DNA of 42,978 bases from Pyrinomonadaceae bacterium (GCA_013811945.1 JACCUI010000056.1:1-42978); one strand, 5' to 3'; positions 15,346 through 24,049 are shown, numbered from the stretch's first letter. Numbers and translations are program-made. Notes: generated from the sequence alone by a model not told the origin.

Positions 15346-15567
15346 AAATTGGCTTACGGAAGCGTATCGGCTGGCACACCTTCCGTCATCGGGACGATCC
15401 TGAATGCCAATGGAGAGAACCCCAAGGTCATTCAGGAACTACTCCGTCACGCTACTCTGAAAGTCACCATGGACACTTACGTTCAGGCTGTGTCGGATGA
15501 GAAGCGCAACGCCCAGAGCAAAGTTGTAAAGATGCTGCTTCCGGGCATTCGCAGGGCCGTGATTTAG
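15346..15567 (+). pseudogene. Tyrosine recombinase (integrase) C-terminal remnant, frameshifted
   Basis: One frame reads GLRKRIGWHTFRH, the box II His-x-x-Arg region of phage-type integrases. The sequence then shifts frame and reads GTILNANGENPKVIQELLRH, followed by the catalytic-tyrosine region VTMDTYVQAVSDEKR. About five bases seem to be missing between FRH and GT, where intact relatives usually have two more residues. The N-terminal arm-binding and core-binding domains are absent. It lies 61 bp from the intact tRNA-Glu, the usual place for the integrase of a tRNA-borne island, and cannot make an active enzyme. Confidence 0.85.
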
Positions 15568-15572
15568 ACTAA

Positions 15573-15588
15573 TGGACGTTTCTGGACG
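15573..15588 (+). other. Paired TGGACG repeats near the right island end
   Basis: TGGACGT (15573-15579) and TGGACG (15583-15588) lie 10 bp apart, directly after the integrase remnant and 40 bp before the attachment repeat. They mirror the pair at 268-285 and may be recombinase arm sites. This is tentative. Confidence 0.3.
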
Positions 15589-15627
15589 CGCGGCGAAATG
15601 GCAAGATCTCGTAAGTGATTGAAAATG

Positions 15628-15704
<77 letters not shown>

Positions 15705-15762
15705 GCAATAGGCTGTTAGTGTTTACAGCGAGTGGCTTAACTTACCGTACCCGTTTGAAAAG

Positions 15763-15768
15763 TGTCAA
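15763..15768 (-). promoter_or_regulatory. Possible -35 element of the tRNA-Glu promoter
   Basis: On the minus strand a perfect TTGACA stands 59 bp before the mature tRNA 5' end, inside a small palindrome (CGTTTGA...TCAAACG). The expected -10 position has only a weak match, so this is a candidate only. Confidence 0.3.
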
Positions 15769-15884
15769 ACGCGAATGAGTTTGATTGGTCCGCGAAAAGC
15801 TCGGCGCTGTGCGATGGTCTGTTTCGTTTTGGTCGTGCGCGTAGCAACAAGCGAACTAACCGAGCGGCGGCAGTATTCCGACTT

Positions 15885-16080
15885 TTAAGGAGGGCTCCTC
15901 AAAACACCCCAAGACTTTGCGGATAGCTCAAAATCAACTCGCCATCCCCCCTTGCCACCCCTCTTTGACGGGCTGCACCTTTCCTTAAAATTGGGTTCAT
16001 TAGTCCGCAGCGGACTCAGCGATGTGAGACAGCGCGAAAAACCCACACACCATCCACTCATCTGGTTGAGCCCTCCTTAA
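15885..16080. repeat. MITE-like segment with 13-bp inverted ends
   Basis: TTAAGGAGGGCTC (15885-15897) is repeated in perfect inverse form at 16068-16080, and similarity extends a few bases outward. Between them are 170 bp with no gene and a small perfect palindrome (AGTCCGC-A-GCGGACT, 16002-16016). The whole gap from the tRNA to the next gene (15705-16340) holds no other gene that I can support. Confidence 0.45.
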
Positions 16081-16340
16081 CAATCGGGCTACGGCCCCGT
16101 TCGCTCGCCCACTCAACATTCATTTTTCTGGCCGTAACTTTTCGCCTTCATCTGGTAATAACAACTAGAGCAACAAAAGAGTTGTCCGCGGTAGCTTTCG
16201 AGCTGCTTCGTTGGAGAAGATCTGTTCGCAACTTCTTTCATCTCCAAGCATCATTCATCCGATATGCTTCGAGAGCATGAACTCCCGGTGAAGAGCAGGC
16301 CCAAGAGTTGGCCCACTGGATTCACGACACTGGAGGTTTC

Positions 16341-17630
16341 ATGAAAACCTGCACCGCCTGCGAAGAAGAGTTTGAAGATAAGTTCATCTCTTGTCCGGTT
16401 GATGGCACGCCGCTGAACCCATTAACAACAGCGCTTGCCGCTTACTCGACGCAGGACAAATCGAGTTCGACCATACAATCGTCGCCGCTTTCCCGCCGGT
16501 GTTCCCAAGCAAGATCATACCAATATCAACCGACGATACTATCCAGCGCCGGTCTGCTAAAACGACTGGCAGTGGAATTGAAGTTCCTACGTAGTCGTTT
16601 TAGGAACGCTTGGCCTGATTTGAAGCGCGATCCACTCGCCTTTGCCAAGGGGGCTGCATTGGATCTCGGCAACTTTTTGGACGAGCGTTTGGGAGCGCGG
16701 CCCACCCTTGTCGGCGTGTTGACTGCACTATTCCTGGTGCTCTCCATCGGCTTCTTCGTGTTGCTGCAGCGAAATAACACTAAGAGCGACACACCCGTTA
16801 ACCACGGTGACCAGTCCTCGGTCGAAATCCTAACTCTGTCCCCCTCAGAGCCAAGCCAGATACTTCCTGACAAGGGTGTTGGTACAGGCTCAAAAGGACG
16901 AGTGGGTTTTGACCGCGGTAAAGGAGAAGGATCGCACCCGAAGCCGAAACGCGCGGGTGGTGGTGGGTCGGGCGGTCTGCAGGATGAATTGGTCGCTCAG
17001 CATGGTCGCATCCCTCAACCGTCGGAAATTCCCGCTCCTATTCCCAGCCTGCCACCTGCGAGAAAGCAGGTGCTGCCGGTTGCCGGCATTGACATCGATC
17101 CCACGCTTTGGAAGAACCTGCCTTTTCCTGGGTACGGTAACCCACGATCGAACTCGACAACACCGTCGAATGGACCAGGAGATGGCGGAGGGATGGGTAA
17201 CGTGAATGGCCTGGGCATTGGGGAGGGAAATGGAGATGGATTTGGGCCCGGGTCAGACGGCAACACGGGGGGAGGACCGCGTGACCTTGGAGGCGCGACG
17301 CGAGGTGGCGGCTCAGGGAATAACCCGTATGATCCAGAACGCGTTTTCCCGGTTTCTCAGGTCCGGCACCGTGCGCGTGTGATCGCAAAGCCGGAACCGC
17401 AATACACGGATGAAGCCCGCAGAAATCAGACTACGGGCACGGTCGTTCTGCGGGTTGTGTTTTCAAGGTCTGGTGACGTGACAAACATCCGCGCGGTTCA
17501 ATCGCTCCCCTTCGGATTGACCGAGAAAGCGATCGTGGCGGCGCGACAGATTCGATTCTCGCCTGCAACGAAAGACGGCCATCCCGTGTCGGTGTATATG
17601 CAGTTGGAATATAACTTCAACCTCTACTGA
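16341..17630 (+). CDS. TonB-family protein with N-terminal zinc-ribbon-like motif
   Basis: The ATG at 16341 follows TGGAGG at close spacing and starts directly at a cysteine motif (CTACEEEFEDKFISC, residues 4-18). This is preferred over the ATG at 16308. One transmembrane helix lies at about residues 118-140. A long Gly/Pro/Asn-rich spacer leads to a TonB C-terminal domain in the last 90 residues (PQYTDEARRNQTTGTVVLRV ... IRFSPATKDGHPV). TonB proteins couple inner-membrane energy to outer-membrane receptors. No exbB or exbD is nearby. Proteins with a short metal-ribbon opening and a TonB tail are frequent in Acidobacteria and may serve as general envelope linkers rather than true energisers. 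Confidence 0.85.
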   Translation: MKTCTACEEEFEDKFISCPVDGTPLNPLTTALAAYSTQDKSSSTIQSSPLSRRCSQARSYQYQPTILSSAGLLKRLAVELKFLRSRFRNAWPDLKRDPLAFAKGAALDLGNFLDERLGARPTLVGVLTALFLVLSIGFFVLLQRNNTKSDTPVNHGDQSSVEILTLSPSEPSQILPDKGVGTGSKGRVGFDRGKGEGSHPKPKRAGGGGSGGLQDELVAQHGRIPQPSEIPAPIPSLPPARKQVLPVAGIDIDPTLWKNLPFPGYGNPRSNSTTPSNGPGDGGGMGNVNGLGIGEGNGDGFGPGSDGNTGGGPRDLGGATRGGGSGNNPYDPERVFPVSQVRHRARVIAKPEPQYTDEARRNQTTGTVVLRVVFSRSGDVTNIRAVQSLPFGLTEKAIVAARQIRFSPATKDGHPVSVYMQLEYNFNLY

Positions 17631-17883
17631 ATTGGATCGTCTTGAGAAGCGAGGAGTAGATATTCCAAAATTCCGGTTCAACGTTCATTTGTATAGCCAT
17701 CGCGAGAGCAACCGAACGCATCAATGAGGTAGCAACGCAAGCTCTCCCTCTTTCCGCGTTCTCTCCCCAGGGCAATCGGGAACAGAGGCTGAGGTTCGGT
17801 ATCTAAACCTCGGGACCGTTTCAACCTTCACGCCGCAAGACCCAGTGCGACGTGCTCTCTGGAAGTGTGCTTAGGAGGAGACT

Positions 17884-20481
17884 ATGCATCAAACGTTTTT
17901 TTTCAAACTACTCGCAGTCCTGGCAACCTCGGCCGTCACAATCCTGGCATTCGCCACCTTAAATAGTTCACAGGTAACGGTCACGGCCGCGCAAGACTCT
18001 GAAACCCAAGGTGCCTTGCAGGTGCTTGACGCGTCCGGAAAACCCATGGCCATCTGCCCGCTTAAGCATACCAGCGTGAAGGCTGAGATCAGTGGCTTCA
18101 TCTCGCGTGTCGTAGTCACGCAGGAATTCGAGAACCCCTTCAAAGATAAGATTGAGGCGGTCTACACATTTCCGCTTCCTCAGAATGCCGCCGTCGACGA
18201 CATGACTATGCTTGTGGGCGACCGCACCGTGCGCGGCCGCGTGCTGCGTCGCGAGGAAGCCCAGGCCGTTTATGAAGCGGCGAAGACTGGAGGCAAGGTG
18301 GCCAGTCTGTTGGACCAGGAACGACCGAATATTTTCACGCAATCGGTCGCCAACATTATGCCGGGCGAGCAAATCAAAATTACGATCAGTTATGTCGAGA
18401 CTTTGAAGTACGAAGATGGTTCGTACGAGTTTGTTTTTCCCATGGTCGTAGGACCTCGCTATATCCCTGGTAACGCCAGCACGGGTTCTCCCGTAAGCGG
18501 CGGCAACGGATTCGCGCCGGACACTGATAGCGTTCCGGATGCATCGCGTCTCACTCCCAGGCCCGTGGCGAAAGGCATGCGTGTGGGCCACGACATTTCG
18601 TTGGAGGTCGCGCTTGATGCCGGAGTGGCAATTGAGAACATCAGTTCCGGGTCGCACCCCATCGATATGCAACGACCCTACGTATCCCAGGCTCAGGTGC
18701 GACTGAAAAACAGCTCAGTGATTCCGAACAAGGATTTCATTCTCCGTTACGACGTTGCGGGGAAGAGTATCTCCGACGCTTTGTTGACGCATCGCTCTGA
18801 AAAAGGTGGCTTCTTTACTTTGATTCTGCAGCCACCCGACCGAATTACTGTGACGGATGTGACGCCGAAGGAATTGGTTTTCGTACTTGACACATCTGGT
18901 TCCATGAGTGGCTTCCCGGTTGAGAAGGCCAAGGAGACGATGAAGCTCGCGCTCGATAGTCTCTATCCCGCCGACACGTTCAATCTGATCACTTTCGCGG
19001 GCGATACGCATATTCTTTTTCCGGAACCCGTGCCCGCTACCAGGGAAAACCTGCAGAAGGCTCAGACCTTTTTGTCCTCGCGTTCCGGCGGCGGGGGAAC
19101 TGAGATGATGAAAGCAATCAAGGCCGCGCTGGACCCTTCAGACGCTCAGGGCCATATGCGCATCGTTTGTTTTATGACTGACGGTTACGTCGGGAACGAT
19201 ATGGGAATAATCGCCGAGGTGCGGAATCATCCCAACGCCCGGGTGTTTGCCTTTGGCATCGGGAGCTCGGTGAACCGGTTTCTTTTAGACAAAATGGCTG
19301 AGCAGGGACGCGGCGACGTGGAATATGTAGCGCTCAGTGACGATGGTTCGGCAGCAGCGCGCCGCTTTCATGAGCGGGTGCGCAACCCCTTGCTTACCGA
19401 TATATCGCTCGAATGGAATGGACTTCCGGTTGCAGATGTATATCCCCAGCGTATTCCGGATCTCTTTGGCGCCAAGCCTGTGGTTCTGACAGGCCGCTAC
19501 ACGGCAGCAGGAACCGGAGTGGTCCGGCTGAAGGGTAAGATGTCAGGACATGATTTTGTCCGGGATATTCCCGTCGCTTTTCCAGATGCGAAGACCCAAC
19601 ATGACGTGCTGGCGCCGCTCTGGGCCAGATCGCGTATCGACGACTTGATGGGACAGGACTTCAACGGCATGCAGGGGGGCACTATGCGGCCAGACCTGAA
19701 GGAGACCATTACCAATCTTGGACTCGAATATCGCCTGATGACGCAGTTCACGTCGTTTGTCGCGGTCGAAGAGATGATCGTGACGGACGGTGGCACACCA
19801 CGGCGAATTGATGTCCCGGTCGAATTGCCGGCTGGTGTGAGCCGTGAGGGCGTGTTCGGTGAAGGCGACAGTGCGCAGTCTCGTCCTTCAGGAACAATGC
19901 AAACCTTCGCGTCGACCACTTCTAGCGGAACCAACTACAACCGAGTTTTCTCGGGCAAACAGGTCAGTTCAGTTTCTGAGACCGTAACCGTCAGATCCGG
20001 GTCGGCGGCGAAGTCGAAGGATGAACGGGGTGGCAACGTCGGCGGTGGAGGAGGCGGACGCGGAGTCGGCAGCGGAGTCGGTGCCGGTCGAGGCGGTGGT
20101 TTACCTGCTAGTGGTCCCGGGCCTGCTCAAACGAACGTCGATGCACTAATCGAACCGAACCCTTCTCCTGATGAGGAGAAGCGGCAGCTCCTCTTGACGA
20201 AGCTGCACCCCTCAATCCTCGCGGTCGTCGAACGATTGAAGACCAAAGCGACACCCGGAGCTGACGAGGTGAAGTTCATGCGTGGAGAAAAGGCTGAAGT
20301 ACAAATCTGGCTCACTGACAAATCACCAGAGGCGTTAGCAAAACTCAAGGAGCTTGGTTTCGAGATTATCCTCGATCCCAAGAGCGCTAAGTTAGTGATT
20401 GGCCGGCTGCCGATTGAAAACCTGCAGAAACTTGCCGAGCTGAAATACGTCCGCTATGTAGCTCCGCAAGTCTCGAGTTAA
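17884..20481 (+). CDS. Exported VIT and von Willebrand A domain protein
   Basis: A strong AGGAGG precedes the ATG at 17884. The 865-aa protein has an N-terminal signal or anchor, then a VIT domain (about 45-180, with VYTFPLPQNAAVDDM and REEAQAVYEAA). A vWA domain (about 328-500) has an intact MIDAS metal site (DTSGS, GGGGTEM, MTDGY). After a Gly-rich linker (about 715-742) comes a C-terminal domain of about 100 residues (LHPSILAVVERL ... LKYVRYVAPQVSS). VIT-vWA proteins are calcium- or magnesium-dependent adhesion or scaffold proteins related to inter-alpha-trypsin inhibitor heavy chains. No LPXTG-like sorting signal is present. Its last 35 bp are duplicated at 21447. Confidence 0.9.
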   Translation: MHQTFFFKLLAVLATSAVTILAFATLNSSQVTVTAAQDSETQGALQVLDASGKPMAICPLKHTSVKAEISGFISRVVVTQEFENPFKDKIEAVYTFPLPQNAAVDDMTMLVGDRTVRGRVLRREEAQAVYEAAKTGGKVASLLDQERPNIFTQSVANIMPGEQIKITISYVETLKYEDGSYEFVFPMVVGPRYIPGNASTGSPVSGGNGFAPDTDSVPDASRLTPRPVAKGMRVGHDISLEVALDAGVAIENISSGSHPIDMQRPYVSQAQVRLKNSSVIPNKDFILRYDVAGKSISDALLTHRSEKGGFFTLILQPPDRITVTDVTPKELVFVLDTSGSMSGFPVEKAKETMKLALDSLYPADTFNLITFAGDTHILFPEPVPATRENLQKAQTFLSSRSGGGGTEMMKAIKAALDPSDAQGHMRIVCFMTDGYVGNDMGIIAEVRNHPNARVFAFGIGSSVNRFLLDKMAEQGRGDVEYVALSDDGSAAARRFHERVRNPLLTDISLEWNGLPVADVYPQRIPDLFGAKPVVLTGRYTAAGTGVVRLKGKMSGHDFVRDIPVAFPDAKTQHDVLAPLWARSRIDDLMGQDFNGMQGGTMRPDLKETITNLGLEYRLMTQFTSFVAVEEMIVTDGGTPRRIDVPVELPAGVSREGVFGEGDSAQSRPSGTMQTFASTTSSGTNYNRVFSGKQVSSVSETVTVRSGSAAKSKDERGGNVGGGGGGRGVGSGVGAGRGGGLPASGPGPAQTNVDALIEPNPSPDEEKRQLLLTKLHPSILAVVERLKTKATPGADEVKFMRGEKAEVQIWLTDKSPEALAKLKELGFEIILDPKSAKLVIGRLPIENLQKLAELKYVRYVAPQVSS

Positions 20482-20495
20482 GAGCGGTGACACTT

Positions 20496-20519
20496 TCGAG
20501 GGCAGGGATCTGCCCTCGA
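20496..20519 (+). terminator. Hairpin after the VIT-vWA gene
   Basis: TCGAGGGCAG and CTGCCCTCGA pair perfectly around a GGAT loop, 15 bp after the stop. There is no clear U-run. A weaker version of the same hairpin lies at about 21491-21520, after the duplicated gene end. Confidence 0.55.
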
Positions 20520-20530
20520 TCTTGAGTCAA

Positions 20531-20860
20531 CTCAACGCACAGAACCATTTGCGGTAGCCAATGGATCCCAGCACTCAGCACCAGCAGGGCCACTCAATTT
20601 AAGGTTAGGGCTGGGGATGGTGAGTGATGGAATCCATTGCCCACCACAAACGGTACTGTTGCTGCATGGCCAGGTGGGCTGAATGCTGGAATCCATAGCC
20701 TGTTGGTTGAGTGGCTTCTGCTCGTGCTGAGTGCTGGGATCCATTGGCTACCGCAAATGGTTCTGTGCGTTGAGCTCCTGCAGGTGCTTTAGTGCCGGAG
20801 TCTTTGGCTACCGCAACGGTACTGTAGTTGAGTGACTTCCGCATGAGTTGAGGGCTGGGA
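20531..20860. repeat. Degenerate ~60-bp tandem repeat array with a perfect 50-bp inverted repeat
   Basis: The unit is built on GAGTGCTGGGATCCATTGGC followed by TACCGCAAA(C/T)GGT. It recurs in diverged form about five times on the plus strand (near 20622, 20680, 20727, 20790 and 20850) and once inverted at 20541-20580. The arms 20531-20580 and 20725-20774 are perfect 50-bp inverse complements separated by 144 bp. Reading frames across the array are low-complexity and repeat-derived, so I do not call them genes. The array fills most of the 399-bp gap and ends just before the ribosome-binding site of the next gene. Confidence 0.7.
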
Positions 20861-20880
20861 TCTGAGGAAGGAGAAATGTC

Positions 20881-21432
20881 ATGGACCGATTCAATAGCCC
20901 TTTGGACCACGTGAGAATCGCGGCACCCTGCAAAGCTGACTGGCAGCAAATGATCGGTACCGATCGCGTACGCTTCTGCGGTCAGTGCAATCTAAATGTC
21001 TACAATCTTTCCAGCATGACGAGGACGCAAGCCGAGTCGCTTATCGCACAAACGGAGGGAAGGCTTTGCGTAAGGTTTTACCGGCGCACAGATGGTTCAA
21101 TTCTCACCCGCAACTGTCCAGTTGGACTTCGAGTTATTCAGCTTCGTCTTTCTTATCTACGGAGGGCAGCGTCAGCCGCAGTTCTGAGTTTTTTTGCAGG
21201 GGTAGGCGTGCATAAGACCGTGACGCCGGCGCCGGTGAACACACCGCGAATGGGCGTTATGGTTGAAACTTTAGGCCAAATCGAGGAGAACGTCCCGCAA
21301 CCAGCCATGCCCCCGCCTCTAGCAGTTGAAACGGGTAGGCTCAGTCCATTGCCTCTTCAAAGTCTCGCCGAAAGAAGGGCCAGTCGTCGTAAAGATAGAT
21401 TGAGAACGAGACCCACCAGACAAAAATCGTGA
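20881..21432 (+). CDS. Conserved small Cys-rich membrane protein of unknown function
   Basis: The 183-aa protein follows AAGGAG at 7-nt spacing. Its first 80 residues form a compact domain with five cysteines (APCKADW, RFCGQCNLNVYNLS, RLCVRFYRR, RNCPVG), and the CxxC pair suggests metal binding or an iron-sulphur site. A hydrophobic helix (AASAAVLSFFAGVGV) follows, then a Pro-rich, basic tail. I recall this cysteine domain as common in Acidobacteria without an assigned role; that is memory and was not searched. It has no signal peptide, so the Cys domain should be cytoplasmic with a single anchor. Confidence 0.75.
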   Translation: MDRFNSPLDHVRIAAPCKADWQQMIGTDRVRFCGQCNLNVYNLSSMTRTQAESLIAQTEGRLCVRFYRRTDGSILTRNCPVGLRVIQLRLSYLRRAASAAVLSFFAGVGVHKTVTPAPVNTPRMGVMVETLGQIEENVPQPAMPPPLAVETGRLSPLPLQSLAERRASRRKDRLRTRPTRQKS

Positions 21433-21446
21433 GTGATAGATACGTC

Positions 21447-21481
21447 CGCCATGTAGCTCCGCGAATCTCAAGGTAGCGCGA
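21447..21481 (+). pseudogene. Duplicated last codons of the VIT-vWA gene
   Basis: This 35-bp segment repeats 20447-20481 with a few changes and still encodes YVRHVAPRISR followed by a stop. It is followed by a decayed copy of the same hairpin. The block 20482-21446 is therefore flanked by direct repeats, as expected if it was inserted by recombination or if a second vWA copy was deleted. Confidence 0.6.
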
Positions 21482-21537
21482 AACAGGTCATCGAGGGCTG
21501 GAAACCTATTCTGCCCTCGAGGTGTGACCCATAAGAA

Positions 21538-21594
21538 CGATCCACGAACCTACACGAAATCTTTTTAGTGCTATTTCGTGTTGATTCGTGGATC
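21538..21594. terminator. Bidirectional hairpin between convergent genes
   Basis: CGATCCACGAACC-ACACGAAAT pairs with ATTTCGTGT-ATTCGTGGATCG over about 22 bp with few mismatches. It stands between the ends of two convergent genes, so it can serve as a terminator for both. Confidence 0.6.
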
Positions 21595-21628
21595 GTGTTT
21601 CACGTTACGTTTATTGCTATGAGGACGG

Positions 21629-24049
21629 CTATTTTGGTTGCAGCACCATCGTTCGCCTGGTTGCCTTTTCAACTGCCGCATCGGTGAACGGAAACGCTCG
21701 AGGCGTGACCGCACGCCAATCAGCAAGCTGATCAGTCCAGTGGGGACTGGTAGGAATCCCTGATTGACCAAGTGAGATGCCGTGCTGACTCATGTCCCAA
21801 TCGCTCGGGTCGGCAATAAAACGCATCGACACTGCCGCGCCAACGTTGACGGTGGCCCCGGCCAATCCTCCTGTTCCATTCTGCCGGACCGGCGGTACAG
21901 TGAACTGGAGCCCCACGAGGGGTGCCACGGCGAGTGGGTGAGGAAAGCGGGCCTTCACCATTTCACCCCAGACCCATTTGGTTTCATCGGCACCCAGGCT
22001 CTGCGTAAGCGTCTGTCGCCCCTCCTCGTAACAGGCAAAATAGAGATCCTCGTAGGCTTTGAAACTTGATGGCAACCAATCGCTCGGTTGCGTAGCGATT
22101 ATTCGATCCAGGGTATTGTCGAAGTTTGACCAGGCGAACAGACGCGCGCGCTCCGGACCCAGTGCCCCAGTGATTATCTTCGAACGGAACGCCAGGCGCA
22201 TCTGGGCCACGAGGGGCGCCACGCGCGCTTCCGATTTCAGATGCCCGTCCCACGCTTCGAACCCAGCGATCGTCTCACGCAGTTTTTCACTGCTCTGTGA
22301 GGTAGCGTGTCGTTTGAGACTTTTCGCCGCCTCCCGCGCGAAAGTTGCCGCAGCAATTGAATATGTATCTGCCAGGATTGCTCTGAAGTCGTTCGCACTC
22401 ATTCTCTTTTTCTGTTTCAACAGATCGAGAATACGCCGCGCACGATAAGGCTGCGCCCATGCGTGGGTTAGGAAATATGGATAATCACTGCCAACTATTC
22501 GTTGGTTAGCCGTTACGACCAAGCCGGAAGGCGGATTGTAAACATGCGGGAGTTTGTCGAACGGTATGAAGCTGGTCCATTCGCCCTCGTCTTTTGAGCC
22601 ATCGTAGGGCACGCTGCCGTCACCCGACTTTCTGATAGGCACCATCCCCGCCGCGTAGTATCCAATGTGACCGTCAACGTCCGCATAAACCATGTTCTGC
22701 ATCGGCGGCGTGTAGCCGCTAATAGCGGCGGTGAACTCGCCCCAGTTGCGCGCGCGGTTGAGTTCGTACACACCAGTCGCATTGTTCAGTTTCGGATCCA
22801 GCGCCGTCCATCTGAGCGCATAACGTTTCGCATCTTTCTCCAACACAATTGGCCCATGACGAGTCACCGTCACATCAACTGTAATGACGTCAGTTGCTGA
22901 ATCGGTGAATCCCTTCCGCACTTTGATCTGTTCGTGCCGGATCTCCGCATCCCGCCAACCGGTGGGGGTCATATAACGTCGAGGATTATTGGGATCGAAC
23001 TTCTCAACATAGAGATCCTGGACATCAGGCCCCACATTGGTAAACCCCCAGGCAATGCGATCGTTGTGGCCGATTACCACGCCGGGAAGTCCTGGCGCGG
23101 TAACTCCGGCTACTTTGACTCCTGGCGCGCTGAGGTGGACCAGGTGCCAGATCGGCGGCGCCGAAGGGGCGAGATGAGGATCGTTTGCCAGCAGCGGTTT
23201 GCCCGAGGCGGTGTGCTTCCCACTCACGACCCAGTTGTTGCTCGCCGCCAGGTTTTCGGCCGCGAGACCTACTCGGCCAAGAGATTGAGACCTCCGCTCT
23301 TCGTCTCTCTCCAGAAAACGAAGCGTATCCATTGAGACGATTCGTTTTGGTGGAGCAGTAACCGTTGTTGAGATTGCCGACTTTCCCGTACCCCTACGGT
23401 CTTTACCGACAACGAGAACATCCATGGATGACGTCACCGGCATTAATGCCGCGAGCTTTTCCGGAGGAAGATCGGCGAAGGCTTCGCGCATGACGTCGAG
23501 CCGCCACGTGGAGGAGAGCGACTCGAAGAATAGTTTCACGACGACGAGCGAATCGGACGGCGTCCACGGCCGAGGCTTGTACTGAAGTATCTGAAATTCT
23601 GGCGGCAGGTCCTTGTCCTCGAGACCGGCGATATAGACATTAACTCCCTGTGTGTAGGCCTCCAAGATCGCGCGTGCGGCCGGAGTCGCCTGAGACACCT
23701 CTGCGTCGGCGGTTTGAGCGAATCCGAAAGTGCGATGGCGCTTATCTTCCTCAAGCGCGTTGTTCCCAAATATCTCCGCGAGCTCGCCTCGTGCGGTACG
23801 GCGTAGCAGATCCATTTGCCAAAGCCGATCGGCAGCGGTCGCATAACCTTGTGCGAAGTACAGGTCCTCGTCGTTACTCGCTATTATGTAAGGAATGCCG
23901 CGTTCATCCCGCCTCACGATTACGCGTTCACGCAAACCGTGCAGCTGAACTGTTTGTGATTCTGCAGTGCCGGGCTGTTGGGCCGAAGTCGGAGGAAGCA
24001 GAGTAATTGCAATGAAAACCAACGAGAACAGAGTGAGACGTCGGAGCAT
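21629..24049 (-). CDS. Penicillin acylase family (Ntn-hydrolase) protein
   Basis: This 806-aa precursor has a signal peptide (core LFSLVFIAITLL, cleavage near TSAQ-Q). An alpha-chain region carries the family block RDERGIPYI and FAQGYATAADRLWQMD. The autocatalytic site is at S270 in AASNNWVVSGKHTASGKP, where cleavage would expose the nucleophilic serine of the beta chain. Further typical blocks are LANDPHL, GVVIGHNDRIAWGFTN and PMQNMVYADVDGHIGYYAAG. Members hydrolyse amides such as penicillins, acyl-homoserine lactones or cyclic lipopeptides in the periplasm. The natural substrate cannot be told from sequence. The length fits the family and all key blocks look intact. Confidence 0.92.
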   Translation of the reverse strand: MLRRLTLFSLVFIAITLLPPTSAQQPGTAESQTVQLHGLRERVIVRRDERGIPYIIASNDEDLYFAQGYATAADRLWQMDLLRRTARGELAEIFGNNALEEDKRHRTFGFAQTADAEVSQATPAARAILEAYTQGVNVYIAGLEDKDLPPEFQILQYKPRPWTPSDSLVVVKLFFESLSSTWRLDVMREAFADLPPEKLAALMPVTSSMDVLVVGKDRRGTGKSAISTTVTAPPKRIVSMDTLRFLERDEERRSQSLGRVGLAAENLAASNNWVVSGKHTASGKPLLANDPHLAPSAPPIWHLVHLSAPGVKVAGVTAPGLPGVVIGHNDRIAWGFTNVGPDVQDLYVEKFDPNNPRRYMTPTGWRDAEIRHEQIKVRKGFTDSATDVITVDVTVTRHGPIVLEKDAKRYALRWTALDPKLNNATGVYELNRARNWGEFTAAISGYTPPMQNMVYADVDGHIGYYAAGMVPIRKSGDGSVPYDGSKDEGEWTSFIPFDKLPHVYNPPSGLVVTANQRIVGSDYPYFLTHAWAQPYRARRILDLLKQKKRMSANDFRAILADTYSIAAATFAREAAKSLKRHATSQSSEKLRETIAGFEAWDGHLKSEARVAPLVAQMRLAFRSKIITGALGPERARLFAWSNFDNTLDRIIATQPSDWLPSSFKAYEDLYFACYEEGRQTLTQSLGADETKWVWGEMVKARFPHPLAVAPLVGLQFTVPPVRQNGTGGLAGATVNVGAAVSMRFIADPSDWDMSQHGISLGQSGIPTSPHWTDQLADWRAVTPRAFPFTDAAVEKATRRTMVLQPK

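Noticed and set aside
20532..20949. Two minus-strand frames (70 and 114 codons) across the tandem repeat array
   Set aside because: They consist of repeated low-complexity phrases produced by the repeat units and lack a convincing start.
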